From: an uncultured Prevotella sp.
Lineage (GTDB): Bacteria > Bacteroidota > Bacteroidia > Bacteroidales > Bacteroidaceae
DNA length: 20,752 bases
NCBI GenBank assembly: GCA_934230685.1
Contig: CAKQFF010000020.1
Coordinates: 1-20,752 of the forward strand
Direction: 5' to 3'
The notes beneath the pieces are model-generated. The model made no database searches. It saw only the letters and a program-made list of their open reading frames with translations, and was not told the origin of the DNA. A program made the position numbers and the translations under genes. Below, one piece after another: positions 7,402 to 13,785 of this stretch. Numbering within the stretch: position 1 is the first letter of the stretch; each line of letters begins with the position of its first letter.

Positions 7402-7608
7402 TTTTTGAGTTTTGAATTTTGAGTTTTGAGTTTTGAATTGTCGGCAAAGCCGATTTTGAATTGTTCAATTTTGAATTGTGAGTTTTGATTCGTTGAATTC
7501 TTGGTTTACCCTTAGAGTCGGTGTTCATCTCCAACTCACAATTCAAAATTGAATAACTCAAAATCGCCAACGGCGACAATTCAAAATTCAAAACTCAAAA
7601 CTCAAAAT
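7402..7608. repeat. Inverted AT-rich repeat array with two internal hairpins
   Basis: The left half (7402-7490) is built from TTTTGAATT/TTTTGAGT-type units and the right half (7528-7608) is largely its reverse complement. 7464-7484 and 7533-7553 are a perfect 21-bp inverted pair. Each half holds a short hairpin at the matching place: TCGGC-AAA-GCCGA (7441-7453) and TCGCC-AAC-GGCGA (7564-7576). The array begins right after the M48 protease stop codon and could end or insulate transcription. This is the whole content of the gap; no ORF there looks real. Confidence 0.8.
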
Positions 7609-8496
7609 TTACCTTCTTGTGGTCTTCTTCTTGGTTGTTGTCTTCTTGTTAGTGGTAGACTTCTTTGTAGTCGACGTTGTTACTGGCTTATAATAGGTCA
7701 GAGCCTCGGGCAATTCCTGCTTGATGGCGGCAATACGCTTGGCATCGGACGGATGATCGCTGAACATGTCGCTCTCGTAGCCTGTGCTGCCTGTAGCCTG
7801 CGACATGCGCTGCCAGAACGTTACGGCCACGTTAGGGTCGTAGCCAGCCATGGCCGCAAAGATAAGTCCCATGTGGTCGGCCTCGCTCTCGTTGTCGCGC
7901 GAATACTTCAGACTGCGGAACTGCAATCCCTTCTGGGCGATGACCTGTGCAAGCTGTGTGGTGTTGGCTCCTACGCCAGCAGCATTGAGCACCTCGCCAA
8001 GAATCTGAGTGCCATACTGGTTCTTTATCTGCTTGCTCATCTGCTCGGCTGAGTGCTTTGCCACAGCATGGGCTATCTCGTGGCCAAGAACAATGGCGAG
8101 CGAAGCCTCATCCTTGGTGACGGGCAGCAATCCCTCATACACTACAATCTTGCCGCCAGGCATACAGAAGGCGTTAACGTTCTTGTCCTGCACGAGGTTA
8201 AACTCCCAGCTGAACTGCTTAGCCTCAGCAGCCATACCGTGCTCGTTGAGATATTTCTCGACAGCCGTTGCAAGACGCTGACCCACACGCTTCACCATTG
8301 CAGTGTTGGCAGAATTGGTGGAGAGCTTTGCCGACTTCATGTAGTTGGTGTACTCCTGATTGCTGAGTGCGAGCACCTGTTCGTCGCTCACAAGAATGTT
8401 CTGCTTACGCCCTGTGATAGGTACGGTGCGCGTTGTACCGCACGCAAAAACGATGGCCGCAACGACTGCAGCCAATATAAACTTAATCTTTTTCAT
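7609..8496 (-). CDS. M48 family zinc metalloprotease, probable lipoprotein
   Basis: A 295-residue LoiP/YcaL/BepA-type peptidase for envelope protein quality control. The N terminus is a signal sequence with Cys19 in VFAC, a plausible lipoprotein site (Phe at -2 is not ideal). The zinc site is HEIAH (139-143) and the third ligand is Glu205 in ESEADHMG. SDHP (246-249) is the conserved C-terminal motif. Residues 273-295 form a low-complexity Thr/Lys tail (TTKKSTTNKKTTTKKKTTRR), an addition to the family core, whose role is unknown; it could bind acidic polymers. The stop codon abuts the inverted repeat array. It has its own promoter and lies 82 bp downstream of the subtilase, so envelope proteolysis genes are neighbours here. 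Confidence 0.93.
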   Translation of the reverse strand: MKKIKFILAAVVAAIVFACGTTRTVPITGRKQNILVSDEQVLALSNQEYTNYMKSAKLSTNSANTAMVKRVGQRLATAVEKYLNEHGMAAEAKQFSWEFNLVQDKNVNAFCMPGGKIVVYEGLLPVTKDEASLAIVLGHEIAHAVAKHSAEQMSKQIKNQYGTQILGEVLNAAGVGANTTQLAQVIAQKGLQFRSLKYSRDNESEADHMGLIFAAMAGYDPNVAVTFWQRMSQATGSTGYESDMFSDHPSDAKRIAAIKQELPEALTYYKPVTTSTTKKSTTNKKTTTKKKTTRR

Positions 8497-8530
8497 AACA
8501 ATTTTTATTAGTATATGTTATTATCAACTG

Positions 8531-8560
8531 CAAAAGTATACATTTTTTAATAACTACAAA
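8531..8560 (-). promoter_or_regulatory. Promoter of the M48 protease
   Basis: On the minus strand TTTG (8560-8557) is followed after 18 nt by TACTTTTG (8538-8531), fitting TAnnTTTG. Spacing is one short of the usual 19-21. It predicts a leader of about 25-30 nt. Confidence 0.6.
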
Positions 8561-8578
8561 ATAATATGTACAAAAAAA

Positions 8579-10852
8579 TCACTCCACCCTAATAAGAGTC
8601 GAACCGCTGCGGCCTTTGCCATCCACGTTAAGCTGCACAGCATAAACACCACGGGGCACATCAAGCACAACATCCCACTCGGCCTTGCCCTGAGGCAGGA
8701 TGCCAGAAGCACACTTGCGCCCGCTAAGGTCGAACACCACGTAGGCCGCGTCCTTCATGAGAGGCGAGCCAAAGGATATATGCAACACATTATTATATAT
8801 ATTAATGTCAGCTCCGTCGGGATTCTTGCACGAAAGACCCTCCACACCCGTCAAGCCAAGCACATCGAGCAATCCCGCATAAGCGTCGATGGCTCCCATG
8901 CCACAATAGTTAGGCGTGTCGGCTCCATAATCGCCACAAGGACGGCAGGTGCGACTCATTACGCCGAGCACTTCATCAGGCGAGAGCTGCGGATTGGCTT
9001 GCAGCCATAAGGCCACGATGCCTGCCACGGCAGGAGTTGACATCGACGTGCCACCCTCGACAGCCCATCCATAAGTGCGCCCATCAAACTCATGGTTAGC
9101 CACAAGCGTTGTGGCTGTATTCTCCTGCATATAATAACTGCTCATCGCCGAGATAACATTGGCTCCCGGAGCCATGACATCAGGCTTGGAACGTCCGTCG
9201 AAAGTTGGTCCAACAGAAGAAAAACTGCCACGCTCTCCCGACACGCCCCAAGAAAGCTCGTGGACATAGTCATAAACATCAGTATACTCAGGACGGTAGG
9301 CTGTGGCTCCAACACATATCACACTAGGGGCACTGCCTGGCGAGAGAATGCCATGCGTAGGAACGGCATCGTCGAGCGTAATATCTTCATCGTTCTTGTC
9401 AAAACCACCATGCACCCTGTAGACCTCAGCCTCGCCATCCTCGCCCGAAACACTGAACGACGTAAGACATCCCGACTGCCAAAGCCAGTTGCCATCCGAA
9501 CGCGACAAGACAACATCAACCATCACGTCAGACGGATTGAAGCATGAGCGATAGGCCTGCATGCTCTGCACAAACTCTACACCTTTTATCACAACCGTAT
9601 CCGAGAGCAACGAGTCGGGAGACGCACAGACATCAGCAACGGGCACAACAAAGTAGACTCCAAAATCATCACTTACGGCATGAGCGGAACCACTATCAAA
9701 GCCACCCTTCCCCGCACGATGGAAGCGGGTGTGCATGGTTATGCCTTGCGAAGCCTTCACGGTCAAGGCCACGCAATCGTCGGGAGGCGTGACAAATGTG
9801 CCAGCCCACTTCTTGCCAACAGGCTTGCAGATGTAATCAGGATTAAAACCGCGGTTGCCTGCCGATGCCACAAGAATGCGGCCCGGACCAACCAAACGCG
9901 ACAACGCCTCGTAGTAGAGCATGTTGTCGCCATGAAAATCCTGCGGAGCACCCTCGCTGAACGACACGACACAGGGCTTGCCCACCGACTCGGCATAGTC
10001 GAAGAGATACTTAAAGCCAAGCACATCGGTGGCGGTGGTGTACTTATACAAATCCTCGTCGGCAACAAAGTCCTCGTCACCACTCACGGCATTGCTCACA
10101 AGACATATCTCGCTCTCGGGAGCCATTCCCACGTATGGAGTGCCGGCTCCGTTGCCTGCGGCTATGCCAAGGGTGTGGGTGCCGTGAAACATTGCAAAGC
10201 CATCACGCGAATGGGCATAATCGAGAAGCGACTGTTCGTCAACATATTCCGCTCCGACATACATACGGCTGCCAAGAGTGTCGGCAGAGAGCTGGTCCCA
10301 AAACCGCTTTATGCGCAACGAGGAACCGTCGTTGCTGCGGAATGTGGGATGAATGAGGTCGAAACCCACATCCATCAATCCCACCACCACCCCATTGCCC
10401 GTGTAGGCCTGCGGCAATTGCATAGCTTCGTGAATGCCCGTGGAATTGGTGTAGAACGACATTGAGTCGAGCTGCAGGACATTGCCACGCTCTGCCTCTA
10501 TGCGGCACACACGCGAATCTTGAGCAAGAGAAGCAAGACGAGTGACGGGAATGTCGGCAACGAAGATATCGCCTATCTGGGCTATCGTCCTACAGCCGTT
10601 GGCATTAAGCGGCTGACTTTCAGCATCTTTAGTGAGCACCAAGGCACATACTCTTTGAGGATTGGCTTTTGACTTCTTCTTTGCAGAAGACACAATTCCA
10701 ACCTCACGTCCCTCAGCAAGCCGCCTGAGCGACGAGGAGAGTTTGCATGTTATCTTACTGTCGGTCATAGTCTGTGCCGACAATTTCATAAAGCAAATGC
10801 CCGAAAAAAACGAGGCAATCGCAAGCAAAGACAGTCTGTTCAACATACGCAT
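8579..10852 (-). CDS. Secreted S8 subtilisin-like protease with type IX-like C-terminal domain
   Basis: 757 residues. A signal peptide (about 1-26, ending LSAQ) is followed by a pro-region of about 120 residues, then the S8 catalytic domain. The triad is Asp161 (GLMDVGFD), His223 (HGTHTLG) and Ser603 (GGTSMSTPAVAG), with oxyanion Asn333 (SAGN). About 200 residues lie between Asn333 and the Ser region, including what looks like an inserted beta domain (about 390-490). The last 70 residues, with the pattern VVFDLSGRKCASG then PRGVYAVQL and a basic TLIRVE end, resemble the type IX secretion C-terminal signal, suggesting export to the cell surface. Start ATG 10852; an alternative ATG lies two codons in. 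Substrate is unknown; it may serve nutrition or surface maturation. Confidence 0.93.
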   Translation of the reverse strand: MRMLNRLSLLAIASFFSGICFMKLSAQTMTDSKITCKLSSSLRRLAEGREVGIVSSAKKKSKANPQRVCALVLTKDAESQPLNANGCRTIAQIGDIFVADIPVTRLASLAQDSRVCRIEAERGNVLQLDSMSFYTNSTGIHEAMQLPQAYTGNGVVVGLMDVGFDLIHPTFRSNDGSSLRIKRFWDQLSADTLGSRMYVGAEYVDEQSLLDYAHSRDGFAMFHGTHTLGIAAGNGAGTPYVGMAPESEICLVSNAVSGDEDFVADEDLYKYTTATDVLGFKYLFDYAESVGKPCVVSFSEGAPQDFHGDNMLYYEALSRLVGPGRILVASAGNRGFNPDYICKPVGKKWAGTFVTPPDDCVALTVKASQGITMHTRFHRAGKGGFDSGSAHAVSDDFGVYFVVPVADVCASPDSLLSDTVVIKGVEFVQSMQAYRSCFNPSDVMVDVVLSRSDGNWLWQSGCLTSFSVSGEDGEAEVYRVHGGFDKNDEDITLDDAVPTHGILSPGSAPSVICVGATAYRPEYTDVYDYVHELSWGVSGERGSFSSVGPTFDGRSKPDVMAPGANVISAMSSYYMQENTATTLVANHEFDGRTYGWAVEGGTSMSTPAVAGIVALWLQANPQLSPDEVLGVMSRTCRPCGDYGADTPNYCGMGAIDAYAGLLDVLGLTGVEGLSCKNPDGADINIYNNVLHISFGSPLMKDAAYVVFDLSGRKCASGILPQGKAEWDVVLDVPRGVYAVQLNVDGKGRSGSTLIRVE

Positions 10853-10922
10853 ATATAGTTTTTCGACTGCTAAGTTAGCACAAAAAAACCAAACATAAGG
10901 CAGTTATCAAGAAAAAATGTCG

Positions 10923-10930
10923 TACCTTTG
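10923..10930 (+). promoter_or_regulatory. -7 element of the slyD promoter
   Basis: TACCTTTGC matches TAnnTTTG, about 46 nt before the slyD ATG, in the 123-bp divergent region between the subtilase and slyD. No convincing TTTG is seen 19-21 nt upstream, so only the -7 box is claimed. Confidence 0.6.
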
Positions 10931-10975
10931 CAATAAATCATTGAAAATTAGAAAAGTAACAAACAAAAAATAGAA

Positions 10976-11593
10976 ATGGAAAATAAGACAAACAAGCTCA
11001 TCGCAGCTCACTATCAGCTCTTCACCATCAACGACAAAGGAGAGCGCAAACTCGTAGAAGAAACCTCTCAGGAACAGCCATTCGTGTTTATCACAGGCTT
11101 CGGAGCAGCTCTCGACGCTCTTGAGGAGCAACTCGAAAACCTGGAGCGCGGCGCAAAATTTGATTTCGAGCTCGACAAGGACAAGGCCTTCGGTGATTAT
11201 GAGCCGAAGCGCGTGATCGACCTCAACAAGGATATGTTCACTGTTGACGGACACTTCGACAGCAAGAATATCTTCAAAGGCGCACAGATTCCATTGAAGA
11301 ACGAGGACGGCAACTTCTTCATCGCTACTGTTCTCGAAATCGGAAGCGACAAGGTGAAGGTTGACCTCAACCATCCGCTCGCAGGAAATAAGCTCAACTT
11401 CAAGGGCTACATCATCGAAAACCGCGAGGCAACTAAAGAGGAAATGCAGACTATGCTCAACCATCTTAACGGTGGCGGATGCGGTGGCGACTGCGGAGGA
11501 TGCGAAGGCGGATGCGGACACCATGAGGGTGGATGCGGACACCACGAGGGTGAGGGTCACAAAGAAGGCGGCTGCTGCGGACACTGCCACTAA
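10976..11593 (+). CDS. slyD: FKBP-type peptidyl-prolyl isomerase, SlyD-like, with metal-binding tail
   Basis: A cytosolic prolyl isomerase and chaperone of 205 residues. The FKBP half-sites are present: FITGFGAALDALEEQL (38-53), the conserved AFGDYEPKRV (71-80), the insert-in-flap chaperone domain (about 82-135) and NHPLAGNKLNFKGYI (132-146). Residues 165-205 are a Gly/Cys/His tail with eight Cys and seven His, including a doubled GCGHHEG. SlyD tails of this kind bind Ni2+ and other metals and in E. coli serve hydrogenase maturation. No hydrogenase gene is visible here, so general metal storage or buffering is as likely. Start ATG 10976; aroC follows 206 bp later. Confidence 0.93.
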   Translation: MENKTNKLIAAHYQLFTINDKGERKLVEETSQEQPFVFITGFGAALDALEEQLENLERGAKFDFELDKDKAFGDYEPKRVIDLNKDMFTVDGHFDSKNIFKGAQIPLKNEDGNFFIATVLEIGSDKVKVDLNHPLAGNKLNFKGYIIENREATKEEMQTMLNHLNGGGCGGDCGGCEGGCGHHEGGCGHHEGEGHKEGGCCGHCH

Positions 11594-11684
11594 ATATCCT
11601 CACACCCTTATTATTAAAAACCATAATAAAAAGGGATTGATAGACCAGGAATTGAAGTAGAAGCATTTTTGCACTCTAACAGAT

Positions 11685-11744
11685 AATTGAGAATTGAAAA
11701 ATGGCAATCAAAATACAACAACTGCCTATTATCAATTCTCAATT
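11685..11744. repeat. 13-bp perfect inverted repeat upstream of aroC
   Basis: AATTGAGAATTGA (11685-11697) and TCAATTCTCAATT (11732-11744) are exact reverse complements separated by 34 nt. The style (short AATTG units) matches the array at 7402-7608, suggesting the same kind of dispersed intergenic repeat. An open frame in phase with aroC runs through the right arm, but its sequence looks like translated repeat, so the chorismate synthase start is placed downstream. Confidence 0.65.
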
Positions 11745-11799
11745 TTCAGTTAAATACAGTTTCTCTTTATCATTTTTTCATTTCAAAACATCTGATATT

Positions 11800-12882
11800 A
11801 TGCGCAACACATTCGGAAATTTATTTACGCTGACAACATTCGGCGAAAGCCACGGTCCTGCCGTAGGCGGAGTGGTGGACGGTATGCCTGCGGGCATCGA
11901 CATCGACATGGAGTTCATACAAAGCGAACTCAACCGACGCCGACCAGGACAAAGCAAAATCACGACAGCACGCAATGAGGCTGACCAGGTGGAACTGCTC
12001 AGCGGAGTGTTTGAGGGCAAATCCACTGGATGCCCGATAGGATTTATTGTGCGCAACACCAACCAACACTCGAACGACTACGACAATATGCGCGACGTGT
12101 TCCGACCATCGCATGCCGACTTCACCTATTATAATAAGTATGGCATACGCGACCACCGAGGTGGAGGCCGCTCGTCGGCACGCATCACCATAAGCCGCTG
12201 CGTGGGTGGAGCCCTCGCCAAACTCGCCTTGAGACAAATGGGAATAAACATAACAGCCTACACCTCACAAGTGGGAGATATCGCAATAAGCACCGATTAC
12301 TCCACTCTCGACTTCAACGAAATCGAGCGTAATCCCGTGCGCTGTCCCGACCCCGACAAGGCACGAGAGATGGAGAAGCTCATCACCGAAGTGAAAGCAG
12401 AAGGCGATACTATCGGCGGCATTATCACATGCGTGGTGAAGGGTTGTCCTGTGGGTATTGGCGAACCGGAATTCAGCAAACTGCACGCAATGCTCGGCGC
12501 GGCAATGCTCGGCATAAACGCAGCCAAGGGATTTGAATATGGCGAAGGATTCGGATGCGTAAACTCACGTGGCAGCCAACAAAACGACATCTTCACATCA
12601 GACAACGGAAAAATAAGCACCCTAACCAACCATAGCGGAGGCATCCAAGGAGGCATCAGCAACGGCGAGGACATCTACTTCCGCACAGCCTTCAAACCCG
12701 TAGCCACGATACTTCAAGAACAACCAACTGTAGACAAGAACGGCAACAACACATCACTCTGTGCACGCGGAAGACACGACCCATGTGTGTTGCCACGCGC
12801 AGTACCTGTGGTGGAAGCTATGACGGCAATGACCATATTGGATTATATTATGATTAACAATTGTACGAAATTGACATTTTAA
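11800..12882 (+). CDS. aroC: Chorismate synthase
   Basis: Catalyses the last shikimate step, EPSP to chorismate, using reduced FMN. At 360 residues it has the normal family length. Signatures: [10 protein letters not shown] (14-23) with the catalytic His18, the [20 protein letters not shown] block (102-121) with GGGRSSAR next to it, and [13 protein letters not shown] near the C terminus. An ATG 33 codons upstream is in frame, but it would add repeat-derived residues unlike any chorismate synthase. ATG 11800 gives the conserved MRNTFGN start, so I use it. It sits alone, not in an aro cluster, downstream of slyD. Confidence 0.97.
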   Translation: MRNTFGNLFTLTTFGESHGPAVGGVVDGMPAGIDIDMEFIQSELNRRRPGQSKITTARNEADQVELLSGVFEGKSTGCPIGFIVRNTNQHSNDYDNMRDVFRPSHADFTYYNKYGIRDHRGGGRSSARITISRCVGGALAKLALRQMGINITAYTSQVGDIAISTDYSTLDFNEIERNPVRCPDPDKAREMEKLITEVKAEGDTIGGIITCVVKGCPVGIGEPEFSKLHAMLGAAMLGINAAKGFEYGEGFGCVNSRGSQQNDIFTSDNGKISTLTNHSGGIQGGISNGEDIYFRTAFKPVATILQEQPTVDKNGNNTSLCARGRHDPCVLPRAVPVVEAMTAMTILDYIMINNCTKLTF

Positions 12883-12958
12883 CGTATATTATGACATTTT
12901 CCATGCTTATTTGCCATCTTTTTCAATTGGGGGGGTGGATTTTTTCAAAAATAATTAT

Positions 12959-12966
12959 TAACTTTG
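12959..12966 (+). promoter_or_regulatory. -7 element for the intergenic sRNA
   Basis: TAACTTTG is an exact TAnnTTTG match in an AT-rich stretch 77 bp after aroC. A clean -33 TTTG is not present (GTGG sits at the right distance). The start of transcription would be near 12973. Confidence 0.6.
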
Positions 12967-12972
12967 CAATTG

Positions 12973-13071
12973 ATAATTAGGGGCTCGTGAGAGTCTCCAA
13001 TTAGCTTAGTTAAGTCTAGTTTAGTTTTTGTGTTGGTTGTGGGCGGTCGATTGGCTGCCCACAATTTTTTT
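12973..13071 (+). ncRNA. Putative intergenic small RNA of about 100 nt
   Basis: Downstream of a good -7 box, the sequence begins with a strong stem-loop. TAATT pairs with AATTA outside, and GGGGCTC pairs with GAGTCTCC (one bulged T) inside, capped by a GTGA tetraloop of the GNRA type (about 12974-13002). An unstructured U-rich linker follows (13003-13036). The RNA then ends in TTGTGGGC/GCCCACAA (13037-13044 and 13057-13064) with seven Ts, a classical intrinsic terminator. No plausible ORF is inside. I do not match it to a known RNA family; a trans-acting sRNA is the simplest reading. It could instead be a protein-less leader remnant. Confidence 0.6.
13037..13071 (+). terminator. Intrinsic terminator of the putative sRNA
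   Basis: Eight perfect base pairs, TTGTGGGC with GCCCACAA, close a 12-nt loop GGTCGATTGGCT (13045-13056) and are followed by seven Ts (13065-13071). The same 12-nt loop recurs at 13595-13606 with a different stem. Confidence 0.85.
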
Positions 13072-13105
13072 ATATGTAATTAATTATATTTTCATCAAAA
13101 TAGTT

Positions 13106-13136
13106 ATTGCCGTATCGACAAAAATATATAACTTAG
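13106..13136 (+). promoter_or_regulatory. Probable promoter of the 31-codon ORF and ABM gene
   Basis: ATTG (13106-13109), 19 nt, then TAACTTAG (13129-13136) approximates the Bacteroidetes consensus with one deviation in each box. Transcription from near 13143 would give a leader of about 150 nt before the monooxygenase ATG, long enough to hold a small ORF or control element. Confidence 0.5.
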
Positions 13137-13171
13137 CAACCTGTAAAAACATTTATCAGCAAGATGTAAAC

Positions 13172-13267
13172 ATGGCAATAGGAGATAATCAGAAACAGGT
13201 GTGTCAAGGATGCCATACCCTCCTACAGATTGCTGCTCATATACAAAAAAAATATGAATACATATAG
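13172..13267 (+). CDS. Possible 31-residue ORF with a CxxCH motif
   Basis: ATG 13172 opens 31 codons ending in TAG 25 bp before the ABM gene. The product starts MAIGDNQKQVCQGCHTLLQI and ends with a polar helix-like IAAHIQKKYEYI. The CQGCH stretch has the form of a haem c or metal site, but with no signal peptide covalent haem attachment is unlikely, and in so short a peptide the motif may be chance. There is no Shine-Dalgarno. It follows the predicted promoter at 13106-13136, so it could be a leader peptide. I rate it as only possible. Confidence 0.3.
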   Translation: MAIGDNQKQVCQGCHTLLQIAAHIQKKYEYI

Positions 13268-13292
13268 TATAACCATTTAAAACAAGAATGAA

Positions 13293-13577
13293 ATGATTAG
13301 ATTAAATGCTTTTTTTGAAGTGAAGGACAATGCAAGTGTTGAGGAAGTAAAGAAGCTTGGCACTGAATTGGTGAACGAGTCACGCAACGACAATGGCAAC
13401 ATTTCGTATGATTTGTTCCTTAGCGCAACACGTCCTTTGGTGATGATGTTCTGCGAGACATGGAAGGACGAGGAAGTGCTGAAAGCCCACATGGCCTCGG
13501 CTCATTTCACACGACTTGTACCAGAGATTGAAGCTCTGACAAAGAACGGATTGAAACTCGAGAAATTCGAATTCTAA
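13293..13577 (+). CDS. ABM-domain protein, putative quinol monooxygenase (YgiN-like)
   Basis: 94 residues, the normal length of a single antibiotic biosynthesis monooxygenase (ABM) dimeric alpha-beta barrel domain. Matching features are the opening strand MIRLNAFFEVK, the helix DNASVEEVKKLGTELVNESRN (residues 12-32), the GNISYDLF strand (35-42), the strand VMMFCETWKDEEVLKAHMAS (50-69) and the HFTRLVPEI helix. Such proteins act on quinols or related aromatics, or protect against reactive electrophiles, without metal or flavin. It lies between a structured leader and the structured element that starts 8 bp after its stop. It is transcribed toward ygiQ, which comes from the other strand. Start ATG 13293. 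Confidence 0.88.
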   Translation: MIRLNAFFEVKDNASVEEVKKLGTELVNESRNDNGNISYDLFLSATRPLVMMFCETWKDEEVLKAHMASAHFTRLVPEIEALTKNGLKLEKFEF

Positions 13578-13584
13578 AAAAATT

Positions 13585-13738
13585 ATCTGTAGGAGGTCGA
13601 TTGGCTCCTCGCTCGACATTAAACTATAAAATATTATTAAGCATATAATACTTACTTAGTTCTGATTGAGCGAAGATCATTCAACCTCCTACAAAAGCTG
13701 TCATCTGTAGAATTCTGACATAAAATCATACTACAGAT
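13585..13738. other. Noncoding, highly self-complementary element
   Basis: Between the ABM stop and the ygiQ stop lies a nested set of helices: TGTAGGAGGT (13588-13597) with ACCTCCTACA (13684-13693), TCGCTC (13609-13614) with GAGCGA (13668-13673), AACTA/TAGTT (13622-13626 with 13657-13661) and TATTAT/ATAATA in the centre. A second hairpin, ATCTGTAG with CTACAGAT (13703-13710 and 13731-13738), follows. On the minus strand the big hairpin is followed by a T-run (13583-13577), so one role may be terminating ygiQ transcription. It is far larger than a usual terminator and may be a structured RNA or a small mobile repeat. Confidence 0.55.
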
Positions 13739-13785
13739 AAAACACTATTCAAATAAAGGAAGAACCCTATTCTATCTTTATTTCC

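Noticed and set aside
11605..11635. Hairpin CCCTTATTAT/ATAATAAAAAGGG after slyD as a terminator
   Set aside because: The stem has a three-base bulge, is AT-rich, and no T-run follows, so it is too weak to list.
11701..11799. Upstream in-frame ATG for aroC adding 33 residues
   Set aside because: The added stretch is translated inverted repeat; chorismate synthases begin at the MRNTFGN motif at 11800.
13028..13171. Longer frame upstream of the 31-codon ORF
   Set aside because: It starts inside the sRNA and reads through its terminator hairpin and T-run, so a continuous message there is unlikely.
13585..13693. Integron attC site downstream of a small gene
   Set aside because: The imperfect hairpin after a short ORF resembles a cassette, but the ends lack the RYYYAAC and GTTRRRY core sites and there is no integrase.
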